From contig JASBVL010000004.1 in assembly GCA_029961075.1 (NCBI GenBank), positions 1-64,000 of the forward strand: DNA of 64,000 nucleotides, written 5' to 3'. Position 1 is the stretch's first letter, and each line of letters starts with the position of its first letter. This stretch comes from Sphaerobacter sp. Its GTDB lineage: Bacteria > Chloroflexota > Chloroflexia > Thermomicrobiales > Thermomicrobiaceae. The notes beneath the pieces are model-generated. The model worked only from the letters and a program-made list of their open reading frames with translations. It searched no databases and was not told the DNA's origin. Shown piece by piece: positions 47,339-56,278 of the stretch. The position numbers and the translations under genes were made by a program.

Positions 47339-49597
47339 TCAGGCCGCCTCGGACGTCTGCGGCGTCTTCCCGAAATAGGCCGCCAGCACCGCATCGGCCA
47401 CGGGGGTCGACCAGACCGCCCCCTCGCCGCCCGCGGGGATCAGCACGACCACCACGATCTCCGGGTTATCGTACGGCGCGAAGGCGGTGAACCAGGCGTG
47501 GGACTGGGTGTACCGCCCGTCGACCGCCACGCCGTACTCGGCGGTTCCGGTCTTGCCGGCGATCGGGATGTCGTCGCCCGTGCGGACGAACTTGCCGTAG
47601 GCCGTGCCCATGCGGTCCGTGACGGTGCGCCGCATGCCGCGCCGGACCGTCTCGATGTGCTCGGGCGGGACGTTGAGCCGATGCACCACCTCCGGCTCGA
47701 AGCGCTGGATGACGTTCCCCGCCCCGTCGGTGATCGCCTGGACCAGGCGCGGCCGATAGTAGGTCCCGCCGTTGGCGATGGCCGCGATCCCACAGGCCAA
47801 CTGCAGCGGCGTGACCGCGAGGTGCCCCTGACCGATGGAGACGTTGATAGTATCGCCGACGGACCAGTATTCATGCAAAGGCGACTGGAAGAGCCACTTC
47901 GGCGTGGGCACGAGCCCGGACGCCTCGCCGGCCAGCTCGATCCCGGTCGGCCGCCCCAGGTTGAACTCCTTGGTCAGGGCCTCGTGGATCCGCTCGATGC
48001 CCAGGCCGTGGAAGAAGTGCGGCTCCGGGTCGCCGGGATTGTAGTAGTGCAGGGGCAGGTCGAAACCGGCGCCCTGCTGGTGCGGCGCGCCGACGTTGTA
48101 GAAGTAGACGTCGCACGACACGGCGATGGCCTCCTCCGCCGCCACCCAGCCGTGCCCGCCCCGCTGCCAGCAGTAATAGTACTGGCCGCCGTCCTCGTCG
48201 CCGACGACCGGCACGCGGATGCGCCCGACGCAGCGGAACTCGTCGTGGGGCGTGACGACGCCGTCTGCCAAGCCGATGCAGGCCATCAGCGGCTTGATGG
48301 TGGACCCGGGCGGGAACTCGCCGCTGATGGCGAAGTTGGTGAGCGGCTTGAACGGGTCGTTGAGGTAGGCGTCGTACTGCTCCTGGGAGATGCCGTCGAC
48401 GAAGAGCTGGTTGTCGAAGGTCGGCCAGCTCACCAGCGCCAGGACCGCCCCGGAGCGGGGGTCGAGCGCGACGACCACGCCGCTGCCGACCGGATCCCGC
48501 CCCTCCTTCTGGGCGGCCGCATTGGCGGCGGCGATGCCCTCGCGCAGCGCCTGGGTCACCGCCCGCTGCAAGTCGCGATCGATGGTGAGCACGACCGTGT
48601 AGCCCGGGATCGGCTCCCGGCGGAGCGAGGCCAGCTCACCGACCCGCACCCCGTGGGCATCCACCTGCGTCCAGCGCAGGCCATGCCGCCCGCGCAGCAC
48701 CGACTCCATGTACTGCTCGATGCCGCCGCGGCCAACCCAATCGTCGAGGAGGTACTCGCTGGCCTCGCCCCCGGCCGCCTCGTACTCCTCGCGGGTGATC
48801 GGGCCCACGTAGCCGAGGATGTGGGAGAACTCGGGCCCGGCCGGGTAGCGCCGCACCAGGGTCGTGTCGCTCACCTCGACGCCCCGGAGGTAGAGGCGGT
48901 TGCTCTCGATGGCCAGCGCCACCTCCCGAGCGACATCCTGCTTGAGCGGCACCGGACGCGGGGCGCCGGGGTTGGCCTCGAGCGTGTACCGCACGCGATC
49001 CATGACGTGGACGCCCGGCAGCCGCTTCACATCCTCCCGCAGGCGCGCCGCCTCCTCCGGCGGCAGATCCTCACGGACGACGACGAGATCGCCCTCCTGC
49101 CCGCCGCCGCGGAGGATGGTGCCGATGAGCCGACCGGGGTCGGCCGCGATCAGGGCGGCCAGCTCGCGCAGCACGTACTCCTCGGACCCCTCCGGCAGGG
49201 CCGAGCGCCGCACGACGAGCAGGTCGCGCAGGTCGAGCAGCCGGATCAACTGCTCGGTGATCGCGGCGGCCTGGGCGGGGTCGTCGGGGAAGCGGGCGGG
49301 CACGATCGAGACGGTCCAACTGATGCGGTTCTCGGCCAGGATGTTCCCATTGCGGTCGACGATCAGGCCGCGCGGGGCCCGGATCGGCTCGACGCTGAAC
49401 TGGCTGGCGGTGGCCGCTAGCTTGTACTGAGCGGCGTCGACGATCTGCATCTTCCAGAGCTTGGCCGCCAGCGCGCCGAAGCCGGCGAGGACGAGGCTCT
49501 TGAGCAGGAATGCCCGCCGCGTCAGGAAGACCGCGTCGGCCGGCCGGGCAGCGTCGCCGCGGCGGCGCTTCCGGTCGGCGACGCGGACCAGCTCCAT
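47339..49597 (-). CDS. mrdA: Class B penicillin-binding protein 2 (MrdA-like)
   Basis: A 752-residue transpeptidase for cell elongation. It has an N-terminal membrane helix (about 25-45), a pedestal with APRGLIVDRNGNILAEN, and a transpeptidase domain with the nucleophile in EFPPGSTIKPLM, an SxN-type motif in AVSCDVYFYNVG (S-C-D) and IAGKTGTAEYG. The SCD variant is common in elongation PBP2s. It is longer than E. coli PBP2 by about 120 residues, mostly in the pedestal. ATG 49597 or GTG 49618 may be the start; both overlap or abut the mreD end. Confidence 0.92.
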   Translation of the reverse strand: MELVRVADRKRRRGDAARPADAVFLTRRAFLLKSLVLAGFGALAAKLWKMQIVDAAQYKLAATASQFSVEPIRAPRGLIVDRNGNILAENRISWTVSIVPARFPDDPAQAAAITEQLIRLLDLRDLLVVRRSALPEGSEEYVLRELAALIAADPGRLIGTILRGGGQEGDLVVVREDLPPEEAARLREDVKRLPGVHVMDRVRYTLEANPGAPRPVPLKQDVAREVALAIESNRLYLRGVEVSDTTLVRRYPAGPEFSHILGYVGPITREEYEAAGGEASEYLLDDWVGRGGIEQYMESVLRGRHGLRWTQVDAHGVRVGELASLRREPIPGYTVVLTIDRDLQRAVTQALREGIAAANAAAQKEGRDPVGSGVVVALDPRSGAVLALVSWPTFDNQLFVDGISQEQYDAYLNDPFKPLTNFAISGEFPPGSTIKPLMACIGLADGVVTPHDEFRCVGRIRVPVVGDEDGGQYYYCWQRGGHGWVAAEEAIAVSCDVYFYNVGAPHQQGAGFDLPLHYYNPGDPEPHFFHGLGIERIHEALTKEFNLGRPTGIELAGEASGLVPTPKWLFQSPLHEYWSVGDTINVSIGQGHLAVTPLQLACGIAAIANGGTYYRPRLVQAITDGAGNVIQRFEPEVVHRLNVPPEHIETVRRGMRRTVTDRMGTAYGKFVRTGDDIPIAGKTGTAEYGVAVDGRYTQSHAWFTAFAPYDNPEIVVVVLIPAGGEGAVWSTPVADAVLAAYFGKTPQTSEAA

Positions 49598-49601
49598 GCG
49601 C

Positions 49602-50144
49602 TCATGCCTGCGCCGCACGCCCCACCCCCATGCGGTCCAACAGCACGACCACGAGGTACAGCGGCGGTACGACCACGACGTTGAGCAGGGCCGTCAGCAG
49701 CGCCAGACGGACGCTCACGAGGAGCGGATAGCTCGTGCCGGCGAGGAGCGCCACCACCAGCGACACGAGCTGATGGGCCAGCGTCGCGGCCACCACCGCC
49801 ACCAGGGGGATGATCAGGCCGCTGTGGAACAGGCGCCGCCGCGCCAGCCCGCCGATCAGGGCGACCGGCACGAGCGCCAGGCCCGAGGACCCGAGCGGGT
49901 TGAGGGTCAACAGGTCGAGCAGCAGCCCGAGCGGGAAGACCCAGAGCAGGCCCTCGGGCGCACCGCGAAGACCGCTCCACACCAGGACGAGGACGAGGAT
50001 GAGATTCGGGCCAATCCCCAGCACGTTGATCGCGGGGAAGACCGTCGTCTGCGCGTATGCCATGCTGGTGAGGACTAGCGCAAAGAAGAGGCGTGTCACC
50101 CTCGCCGCGTCGCCCTGCTCGTCATCGGAAACGGACCGCCGCAC
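49602..50144 (-). CDS. mreD: Rod shape-determining protein MreD
   Basis: A membrane protein of up to 180 residues with five or six hydrophobic helices. The pattern NLILVLVLVWSGLRGAPEGLLWVFPLGLLLDLLTLNPLGSSGLALVPVALIGG matches MreD. GTG 50144 is the first start; GTG 50099 (VTRLFFALV) would give about 165 residues and is also plausible. TATGAT (complement of 50160-50165) is a possible -10 box just upstream. It heads the mreD-pbp2-minCDE run. mreB and mreC, its usual partners, are not upstream. Confidence 0.85.
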   Translation of the reverse strand: MRRSVSDDEQGDAARVTRLFFALVLTSMAYAQTTVFPAINVLGIGPNLILVLVLVWSGLRGAPEGLLWVFPLGLLLDLLTLNPLGSSGLALVPVALIGGLARRRLFHSGLIIPLVAVVAATLAHQLVSLVVALLAGTSYPLLVSVRLALLTALLNVVVVPPLYLVVVLLDRMGVGRAAQA

Positions 50145-50287
50145 ATCATCGCGAATCGTATCATAGGCGCGCTCGGGGCCACAAACCGGCCGCGGGAGGC
50201 GGGGCGACCCCCGTGCCGGCCCGCGCCGGACGCGCTACGATTGGCCGCGGCGTCCGGCCGGGCGTGTCCCGGGGCAAAGGAGGGACG

Positions 50288-50851
50288 ATGAAGATCGCGT
50301 TCGTGATCTACGACGGCATGACCGCGCTCGACTTCATTGGGGCCTACGATCCCCTGACACGCCTGAAGACGATGGGATTCATGCCCGACGTAACCTGGGA
50401 CATCTGCGCCGTCACGCCGGAGGTGCGCGACGGGACCGGCCTCCGCTTCATCCCGACGCGCGTGGGCGAATCGCTGGCCGGCTACGATCTGGTCTACGTG
50501 CCGGGCGGGTTCGGGACCCGCACGCTGGCCGCGGATCGCGCCTTCCTGGCCTGGCTGGCGACGGCCCGCGACAGCCGGCTGCTCGCCTCGGTCTGCACCG
50601 GGTCGCTGCTGCTCGGCGCCGCCGGGCTGCTCGCCGGGCGCCGGGCGACGAGCCACCCGAGTGCCTACGACGACCTGCGCGCCTACACGCCACACGTCGT
50701 CGACGCGCGCGTGGTGGACGAGGGGGACCTCGTCACCGGCCGGGGCGTCTCCAGCGCGATCGACCTCGGGCTCTACCTGGTCCAGCGGATCGCGGGCCCG
50801 GAGGTGGCGGCGCGGATCAAGCAGCAGATGGACTACCCGTACGGGCCCTAG
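50288..50851 (+). CDS. DJ-1/PfpI family protein (ThiJ-like, isonitrile hydratase-like)
   Basis: A 187-residue protein of the class-I glutamine amidotransferase-like fold. The nucleophile elbow is LLASVCTGSLLLG with C103. ALDFIGAYDPLTR near the start, YVPGGFGTRTL, RRATSHPSAYDDL and VTGRGVSSAIDLGLYLV are typical of the PfpI subgroup that includes isonitrile hydratase and the N-terminal domains of GATase-AraC regulators. There is no AraC domain here. The ATG at 50288 follows AAAGGAGGG. The exact activity is not known. Confidence 0.88.
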   Translation: MKIAFVIYDGMTALDFIGAYDPLTRLKTMGFMPDVTWDICAVTPEVRDGTGLRFIPTRVGESLAGYDLVYVPGGFGTRTLAADRAFLAWLATARDSRLLASVCTGSLLLGAAGLLAGRRATSHPSAYDDLRAYTPHVVDARVVDEGDLVTGRGVSSAIDLGLYLVQRIAGPEVAARIKQQMDYPYGP

Positions 50852-50913
50852 GCGGCCGGGGGACCGGGCGCGGGGTGCCGGCCTGGCCGGAGACCGGAGG
50901 GGGAGGGGATGCG

Positions 50914-51243
50914 ATGGCCACGATTGAGGACTTCCAGAAGATCGACATGCGGGTTGGGCGCATCGTCGCGGTGGAGGAGTTCCCCGAGGCGCGCAAGCCG
51001 TCGTACAAGCTGACGATCGACTTCGGCCCGCTCGGCATCCGCCGCTCGTCCGCCGGGCTGAAGCCGTACTACCAGCCGGAGGAGCTGATCGGCCGGCAGG
51101 TGGTCTGCGTGGTCAACTTCCCGCCGCGGCGGGTGGCCGGCTTCCCGTCGGAGGTGCTGGTACTCGGCGCGATGCAGGCGGACGGGCGCGTCGTCCTGCT
51201 GCAGCCCGACCGGGAGGCGGAGCTGGCCAGCCCGATCGCCTGA
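50914..51243 (+). CDS. csaA: CsaA-like tRNA-binding/chaperone protein
   Basis: A 109-residue single OB-fold protein of the EMAP/Arc1p tRNA-binding family. FQKIDMRVGRIVAVEEFPEARKPSYKLTIDFG is the CsaA signature. It is followed by GLKPYYQPEELIGRQVVCVVNFPPRRVAGFPSEVLVLGA, with the last 20 residues closing the barrel. CsaA of B. subtilis binds tRNA and has been linked to protein secretion. The ATG at 50914 has GGAGGGGGAGGGG upstream. It is followed by a strong two-way terminator. Confidence 0.93.
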   Translation: MATIEDFQKIDMRVGRIVAVEEFPEARKPSYKLTIDFGPLGIRRSSAGLKPYYQPEELIGRQVVCVVNFPPRRVAGFPSEVLVLGAMQADGRVVLLQPDREAELASPIA

Positions 51244-51268
51244 GGCGCGGCCGCGGGGCACACCGCGG

Positions 51269-51306
51269 GGCGGCTCTGGTGCGTCGCGCGACGCACCAGA
51301 GCCGCC
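51269..51306. terminator. Perfect 19-bp palindrome, probable two-way terminator
   Basis: The arms GGCGGCTCTGGTGCGTCGC (51269-51287) and GCGACGCACCAGAGCCGCC (51288-51306) are perfectly complementary. It lies between the converging csaA-like gene (stop 51243) and the regulator gene (stop 51352). Confidence 0.65.
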
Positions 51307-51351
51307 GTCGGCTTGCCCCAGGGCCGGCTACGGCCGCCCCGCCGGCACGAC

Positions 51352-51753
51352 CTAGCGGCCGGCGCGGGCGTGCGACTGCAGGAACTCCAGGAGCGCCTTG
51401 CGGGCCTCGATGCTCATGGCGAAGAACTCGGGCCAGACGGACTCGGGGATCGAGGTGTTGCGGAGCTGCTCCTCGAGCGCCTGATCGACGTCCTGCGCTT
51501 CCCGCTCCGTCTCGACGAAGAAGCCAATGTCGACCCCGAGCTCATTGCCGAGGCGGGAGAGGAGCGTGAAGGATGGCACGCTCCGGCCCTTCTCGAGGCG
51601 CGAGAGGTAGGAGACCGAAATGCCGGTGCGCTCGGCGAGGTCCGAGAGCGAGAGCCCCTGCTGCTGCCGCAGCCGGCGGATGGCCGGGCCGATGCGCTGC
51701 CGCACTTCGGTCGAACTGGGTCTCCGTTCGCTGCGATCCTGTTCCACGGTCAC
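51352..51753 (-). CDS. XRE-family helix-turn-helix transcriptional regulator
   Basis: A 133-residue DNA-binding protein. The Cro/C1-type HTH spans about residues 20-75: IGPAIRRLRQQQGLSLSDLAERTGISVSYLSRLEKGRSVPSFTLLSRLGNELGV. The C-terminal part (about 85-133) is helical, with EFFAMSIEARKALLEFLQSHAR. The GTG at 51753 is preceded by AGGAAGGA. No target is obvious. CAAACAG/CTGTTTG motifs lie about 650 bp upstream. Confidence 0.88.
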   Translation of the reverse strand: MTVEQDRSERRPSSTEVRQRIGPAIRRLRQQQGLSLSDLAERTGISVSYLSRLEKGRSVPSFTLLSRLGNELGVDIGFFVETEREAQDVDQALEEQLRNTSIPESVWPEFFAMSIEARKALLEFLQSHARAGR

Positions 51754-52396
51754 ATCCTTCCTGCGCGCATGCCGAGTCGAGGTGGCACGTGGGGTACCCT
51801 GCGCGGGCCACGCAAGCGTGACACACGCCGGTGACGCCCGTGCGGGCTGGTGCAGAGCGGTGACCCCGGGTGCTGGCAGCCGAGACCACGCTCGGCCCGC
51901 GGCGCCGGGCCCGTGGGCCACGCCGCTCGCCAGATGGGCCGCCGGACGACTCCTTCCTCGCCAGCCACTGCTCGCGCGTCGCGCGGTGCCCCGGCGCCGC
52001 TGATCGGTGCGGGGCGCTCGTACACCCGGGGTGGGATGACCCACCGGGGCGCTGTTGGCACGCGCCCCGCCACCCGGCGCGGCCAGCGCGGAACCCCATC
52101 GGCCCTCGACCGGTAGCGTGTTGCACCCTGTCGGTGCCCCATTGTCGCATCCACCCTCCACGTCGACGCGCCGGACGCCGCGTCCGCTCGGCAGGGGCTA
52201 CGTCTCCTGCCTCGCACGGCTGGGGGCGTCAGGCCGCCGCGCGGAACCCGGGGCTGCGCGGGATGCGGGAGGTTGGCTGCAGCGCGCCGCGGCGGCCCAC
52301 GCACCCGCCAGCGTCGCGGTGCGGGAACGTCGCGGTTCCCGGCTCGCGTGGGCGCCAGTCAAGCGGGCATCGGCTCGCCAAACGCGCCGCCTACCC

Positions 52397-52439
52397 ACAA
52401 ACAGCCCGTCAAGACGATAGCACCTGTTTGGCTGTTTGT
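52397..52439. promoter_or_regulatory. CAAACAG/CTGTTTG operator-like inverted repeat
   Basis: ACAAACAGCC (52397-52406) and GGCTGTTTGT (52430-52439) are perfect 10-bp arms, with an extra CTGTTTG at 52424-52430 giving three half-sites. The AT-rich motif stands out in GC-rich DNA. It could be an operator for a nearby regulator such as the XRE protein; no evidence links them beyond proximity. Confidence 0.45.
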
Positions 52440-52713
52440 CTACTCGGTCCGGGGTGACAAACATTCCATGCAGTGGCGACCAGCGGCCCGTGGCGACGGT
52501 CGGTGTCCACGCCGCGTGTATCGTGCAGTACCCGTCGGCTCCGCGCGCCTGGCGAGGCAGATGGCGCCGAATGCCTGCGGCGGCGCGGATGCGCGGCAGG
52601 TGAAGCTCGCCGAACGGGCGGCGCGCGCAGGTAGGGCACCCGCGTCAGGGTCGCACGACGCTGTCGCGTGCCTGTCGCGCACACGTCCGTGGCGCGCCAT
52701 TGCTGTCGAACAT

Positions 52714-52750
52714 GTCAGGTGCCGGGCACACTCGAGGGGTCGCACCTGAC
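52714..52750. other. Stem-loop in the gene-poor region
   Basis: GTCAGGTGC (52714-52722) pairs with GCACCTGAC (52742-52750) around a 19-base loop. It has no T-run and no adjacent gene end, so its role is unknown. Confidence 0.4.
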
Positions 52751-53082
52751 GTTCTGAGGATTATTCGGCCGGCGATGGTGCGCGACGCACCGCGGGAGAG
52801 CGTGGCGGCGGCGCGTACCCGAGACGAAGGGATGGGGTCGCGCATGGGTCCCGGGCGCTCCGGGTGGCGGGAAACGCTCGCGCTGGGCGTCGTCGCCAGG
52901 CTGACGATCGACGCGAGCGCCCCGTACGCACCGCGCGCCCGGCGGCAGGCAATGCGGCCGGCGCCAGCCCGGCCCGGGGCGCCCGGCGTCGCCCGCCGCG
53001 GCCCCGTCACGCCGGACGCCAGGGACGGGTATACTCCGGGTGCCCGTCGCGGCGTGGCCCGAGGCGCGGCACTGACGATCGA

Positions 53083-54093
53083 ATGGGTGGCGGGAGACGG
53101 TGGGTGGGTAAGCCGCGCGTCTGGCTCGGGTTCGCCGTCAGCATCATCTTCCTGATTATCGCCTTCCGTGGTCAGGATCTCGCGCGCGTCGGCGAGGCGC
53201 TGCGGCAGGCCAACTACTGGTTGCTGCCGCTGGCGATCCTCCTCTACGGCGTGGGGCTGTGGGTCCGCTGCCTGCGCTGGTCGGTGCTGCTGCGCGCGGT
53301 GCACCGCTGCCCGGCGCGCGAGCTCTTCCCGGTCGTCACCGTGGGCTTCATGGCGAACAACCTGTTGCCGCTGCGGGCGGGCGAGGTGGTGCGGGCCTAC
53401 CTGCTCACCAACCGCCGCGGGGTCCCGACGTCGACGGCGCTGGCGACGATCGCGGTCGAGAAGGTGTTCGACGGCCTGACGATGCTGGCCTTCATGCTGG
53501 TGGCCTCGCTGTCGGTGGCGCTGACCGCGGAACTGTGGCACGTCCAACTGGTGGCCGGGCTACTCTTCGGCGGCCTGCTGGTGCTGCTGGCCCTCTTGAC
53601 GGCAGAGTGGTCGCGGCACTGGCTGCTCCAGCGCGGCCTGCGGCGCCTGCCGGCGCGCATCGCCGCGCCGGTCGGGCAGGCGGCGCACACCTTCCTGGCG
53701 GGGCTGGGCACGCTGCGGCGACGCGACGACCTGCTGGCCGTGGTCGGCGCGTCGCTGGCGACCTGGTTGCTGGAGGCCGCCATGTACGCCGTCATCGCCC
53801 TGAGCTTCGGGCTGTCGCTCAGCCCGGCCGCGGTGCTGCTGGTGACCGCGGTCGCCAACCTGGCCACGTTGATCCCGGCCTCTCCCGGCTACGTCGGCCC
53901 CTTCGAGGCCGGGGTGCTGCTGGCGCTGGCCGGGGCGGTCACGGTGCCGCGCGAGGTGGCCCTTTCCTACGCTATCGCCGTGCACGCCGCGCTCTACTTC
54001 CCGGTGACAGCGGTCGGCCTCTACTACTGGTGGCGGGAGAGCCTCTCCTGGCGGACCGTGCAGGCGCTCTCGGCCAAGGAAGGGGGGGACTGA
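53083..54093 (+). CDS. Flippase-like/lysylphosphatidylglycerol synthase-type transmembrane protein (UPF0104)
   Basis: A 336-residue polytopic membrane protein with about eight helices. FMANNLLPLRAGEVVRAYLL and ATIAVEKVFDGLTMLAFML are the hallmark motifs of the LPG_synthase_TM/UPF0104 family, and IPASPGYVGPFEAGVLLAL is the conserved late segment. The lysyltransferase domain of MprF is absent, so a lipid- or polyprenyl-linked transport role is more likely than aminoacylation. The ATG at 53083 is chosen; GTG 53104 is possible. The uppP start codon directly follows its stop, which suggests a shared role in lipid-carrier handling. Confidence 0.85.
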   Translation: MGGGRRWVGKPRVWLGFAVSIIFLIIAFRGQDLARVGEALRQANYWLLPLAILLYGVGLWVRCLRWSVLLRAVHRCPARELFPVVTVGFMANNLLPLRAGEVVRAYLLTNRRGVPTSTALATIAVEKVFDGLTMLAFMLVASLSVALTAELWHVQLVAGLLFGGLLVLLALLTAEWSRHWLLQRGLRRLPARIAAPVGQAAHTFLAGLGTLRRRDDLLAVVGASLATWLLEAAMYAVIALSFGLSLSPAAVLLVTAVANLATLIPASPGYVGPFEAGVLLALAGAVTVPREVALSYAIAVHAALYFPVTAVGLYYWWRESLSWRTVQALSAKEGGD

Positions 54094-54933
54094 ATGGACG
54101 TGCTGCGGGCGATCATCCTGGGTGCCGTCCAGGGGCTGACCGAGTTCCTGCCGATCAGCAGCTCCGCGCATCTGATCATCGTCCCCTGGCTCTTCGGCTG
54201 GGAGGAATCCGGGCTGGCGTTCGACGTGGCCCTGCACCTCGGCACCCTCACGGCCGTGCTGGTCTACTTCCGCGCGGAGCTGCTGCAGATCGCGGTGGCC
54301 GTTCCGCGGGGGCTGGTGCAGCGGCGCCCGTTCGCCGATCCGATGGCGCGTCTGGGGTGGATCATCCTGCTCGGGTCGATCCCGGCCGCGGTGGTGGGCT
54401 TCGTGGCGAACGACGCGATCGACTCCTTCTTTCACGCGGGCGAGGGCGGGAACACGGCGATCGTGGTGGTGGCGCTGCTCCTCATCACCCTGGGCGCGGT
54501 GCTCGCGGTGGCCGAGCGGGTCGCGCGCCACTGCCGGCCGATGGAGTGCGTCGACGCCCGCGACGGGTTCCTGGTGGGGCTGGCGCAGACGCTGGCGCTG
54601 CTGCCGGGGGTCTCGCGCTCGGGGAGCACCATCACCGCCGGGCTCTTCCTCGGCCTGAAGCGCGACGCCGCGGCGCGCTTCTCGTTCCTCCTGGGCGTGC
54701 CGGCGATCGTCGGGGCGGGGGCGCTCGAGCTGAGCACGCTGCTGGCGCGCGGGCTCACGGCCGCCGAGGGGCGCACCTTCATCGCCGGCATGGTCACCGC
54801 CGCCGTCGTCGGCTACCTCGCCATCGCCTTCCTGCTGCGCTACCTGCGCACGCGCTCGACGCTGATCTTCATCGTGTACCGCTTCGGCCTCGGGCTGCTG
54901 CTCCTGCTCCTGGTCGCGACCAGGGTGCGGTAG
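54094..54933 (+). CDS. uppP: Undecaprenyl-diphosphatase UppP (BacA)
   Basis: A 279-residue integral membrane phosphatase that regenerates undecaprenyl phosphate for cell-wall synthesis. It has the paired motifs of the family: GAVQGLTEFLPISSSAHLI near the N-terminus and ALLPGVSRSGSTITAGLFLGL near 165-185, both facing the membrane active site. About eight helices. AAGGAAGGGGGG at the end of the previous gene is its ribosome site. A short GGGGCG-CGG-CGCCCC hairpin (54933-54947) covers the stop region. Confidence 0.97.
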   Translation: MDVLRAIILGAVQGLTEFLPISSSAHLIIVPWLFGWEESGLAFDVALHLGTLTAVLVYFRAELLQIAVAVPRGLVQRRPFADPMARLGWIILLGSIPAAVVGFVANDAIDSFFHAGEGGNTAIVVVALLLITLGAVLAVAERVARHCRPMECVDARDGFLVGLAQTLALLPGVSRSGSTITAGLFLGLKRDAAARFSFLLGVPAIVGAGALELSTLLARGLTAAEGRTFIAGMVTAAVVGYLAIAFLLRYLRTRSTLIFIVYRFGLGLLLLLLVATRVR

Positions 54934-54978
54934 GGGCGCGGCGCCCCTCCCGCACCGCGCCAGCGCCGCGTCCCCGGC

Positions 54979-56160
54979 CTAGTCGGCCGAGGTGCCGGCC
55001 GGCACGACCACGGCCAGGGCCTGGCGCAGGTCCGCCAGCAGGTCAGCCCGATGCTCGATCCCGACCGAGAGCCGGATCAGGTTGGACGCCACCTCGAAGC
55101 CGGAGCCGGCCAGGCTGGCGTGGGTCATCTGCCCCGGGTGCTCGATGAGCGACTCGACGCCGCCCAGGCTCTCGGCGAGGGTGAAGAGCCGCGTGCGCCC
55201 CACCACCGTGCGCGCCGCCTCGTAGCCGCCCCGCACGGTGAAGGACACCATGCCGCCGAAGCCGCGCGCCATCTGCCGCCGGGCTACGGCGTGGCCCGGG
55301 TGGTCCGGCAGGCCGGGGTAGTAGACCCGCTCCACGGCGGGGTGCTCGCGCAGCATCTCGGCGATGGCCTGCGCGTTGGCGCTGTGCTCGCGCATGCGCA
55401 CCGACAGCGTCTTGATGCCGCGCAGCACCAGCCAGCAGTCGAACGGGCCAGGCACGGCCCCCGCCGCGTTCTGGTGGAACTTGAGCGTCTCGTAGATGGC
55501 CGGGTCGTTGCCCAGCACCGCGCCGCCGACGACGTCGCTGTGCCCGCCCAGGTACTTGGTGGTGCTGTGGAGCACGAGATCGGCGCCGAGGGTCAGCGGC
55601 TGCTGCAGGTAGGGGGAGGCGAAGGTGTTGTCGACCACCAGCAGGATCGGCCGCTCGCCGATGACCGCCTTGAGGCCGGCGATGTCGACGATCTTGAGGT
55701 AGGGGTTGGTGGGGGTCTCGACCCAGATCATGCGGGTGTTCGGCTGGATCGCGGCCGCGACCGCGTCGAGGTCGGTCAGGTCGACCATCGAGAAGGTGAT
55801 GCCGTAGCGGGTGGCGACGCGCGCCGCCAGGCGGTAGGTGCCGCCGTAGGCGTCGTCGGACAGGATCAGATGGTCGCCGGGGTTGAGCAGATACCAGGTG
55901 TTCTGGGTGGCGGCCAGGCCGGAGGCGTAGCACAGGCCCCAGGCGGCCTGCTCCAGCGCGGCCAGCGCCGCCTGCAGCGCGCTGCGGGTCGGGTTGTCGG
56001 TGCGGGCGTACTCGAAGCCCTTGTGCTTGCCGACCTCCTCCTGGGCGAAGGTGGAGGTCTGGTAGATGGGCACGATGACGGCCCCGGTGGTGGGGTCCGG
56101 GTCCTGCCCGGCGTGGATCGCGAGCGTCTCGAAGTGTGGGCGCGTCTCGTCGGTCGTCAT
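54979..56160 (-). CDS. Cystathionine gamma-lyase/gamma-synthase family PLP enzyme
   Basis: A 393-residue PLP enzyme of the Cys/Met metabolism class. The start HFETLAIHAGQDPDPTTGAVIVPIYQTSTFAQ, the FEYARTDNPTRSALQAALAALE segment, VVDNTFASPYLQQPL and the cofactor lysine K202 in HSTTKYLGGHSDVVGG are all conserved. LAESLGGVESLIEHPGQMTHAS near 335-355 is typical of gamma-lyases and gamma-synthases. With the cystathionine beta-synthase gene upstream on the same strand, the reverse transsulfuration role (cystathionine to cysteine) is favoured, but synthase activity cannot be excluded. Confidence 0.9.
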   Translation of the reverse strand: MTTDETRPHFETLAIHAGQDPDPTTGAVIVPIYQTSTFAQEEVGKHKGFEYARTDNPTRSALQAALAALEQAAWGLCYASGLAATQNTWYLLNPGDHLILSDDAYGGTYRLAARVATRYGITFSMVDLTDLDAVAAAIQPNTRMIWVETPTNPYLKIVDIAGLKAVIGERPILLVVDNTFASPYLQQPLTLGADLVLHSTTKYLGGHSDVVGGAVLGNDPAIYETLKFHQNAAGAVPGPFDCWLVLRGIKTLSVRMREHSANAQAIAEMLREHPAVERVYYPGLPDHPGHAVARRQMARGFGGMVSFTVRGGYEAARTVVGRTRLFTLAESLGGVESLIEHPGQMTHASLAGSGFEVASNLIRLSVGIEHRADLLADLRQALAVVVPAGTSAD

Positions 56161-56278
56161 CGTCCAGCATCGTCCTTTCGTGTCGGCCCACACGCCGCGT
56201 GGGGCCAGTCCTCCGGTAGGTCCGAGCATACCACCCCGGCCCGGGCCGGACCGCGCGAGGTCTCGCCGCCGTTCCCCG

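Larger units (their letters stand above)
51754..53082. other. 1.3-kb region without a convincing gene
   Basis: Open frames occur on both strands, but their translations are low-complexity Arg/Ala/Pro/Gly with no domain I recognise. I find no tRNA, RNase P RNA or tmRNA signature. Notable structures are the CAAACAG/CTGTTTG inverted repeat at 52397-52439 and a 9-bp stem at 52714-52750, both reported separately. The stretch is unusually long for this gene-dense chromosome. Confidence 0.6.

Noticed and set aside
50288-50851. GATase-AraC transcription regulator
   Set aside because: The protein ends after the DJ-1/PfpI domain; no helix-turn-helix region follows.
51754-53082. RNase P RNA, tmRNA or tRNA gene
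   Set aside because: None of the conserved cores or T-loop sequences of these RNAs could be found by eye on either strand.
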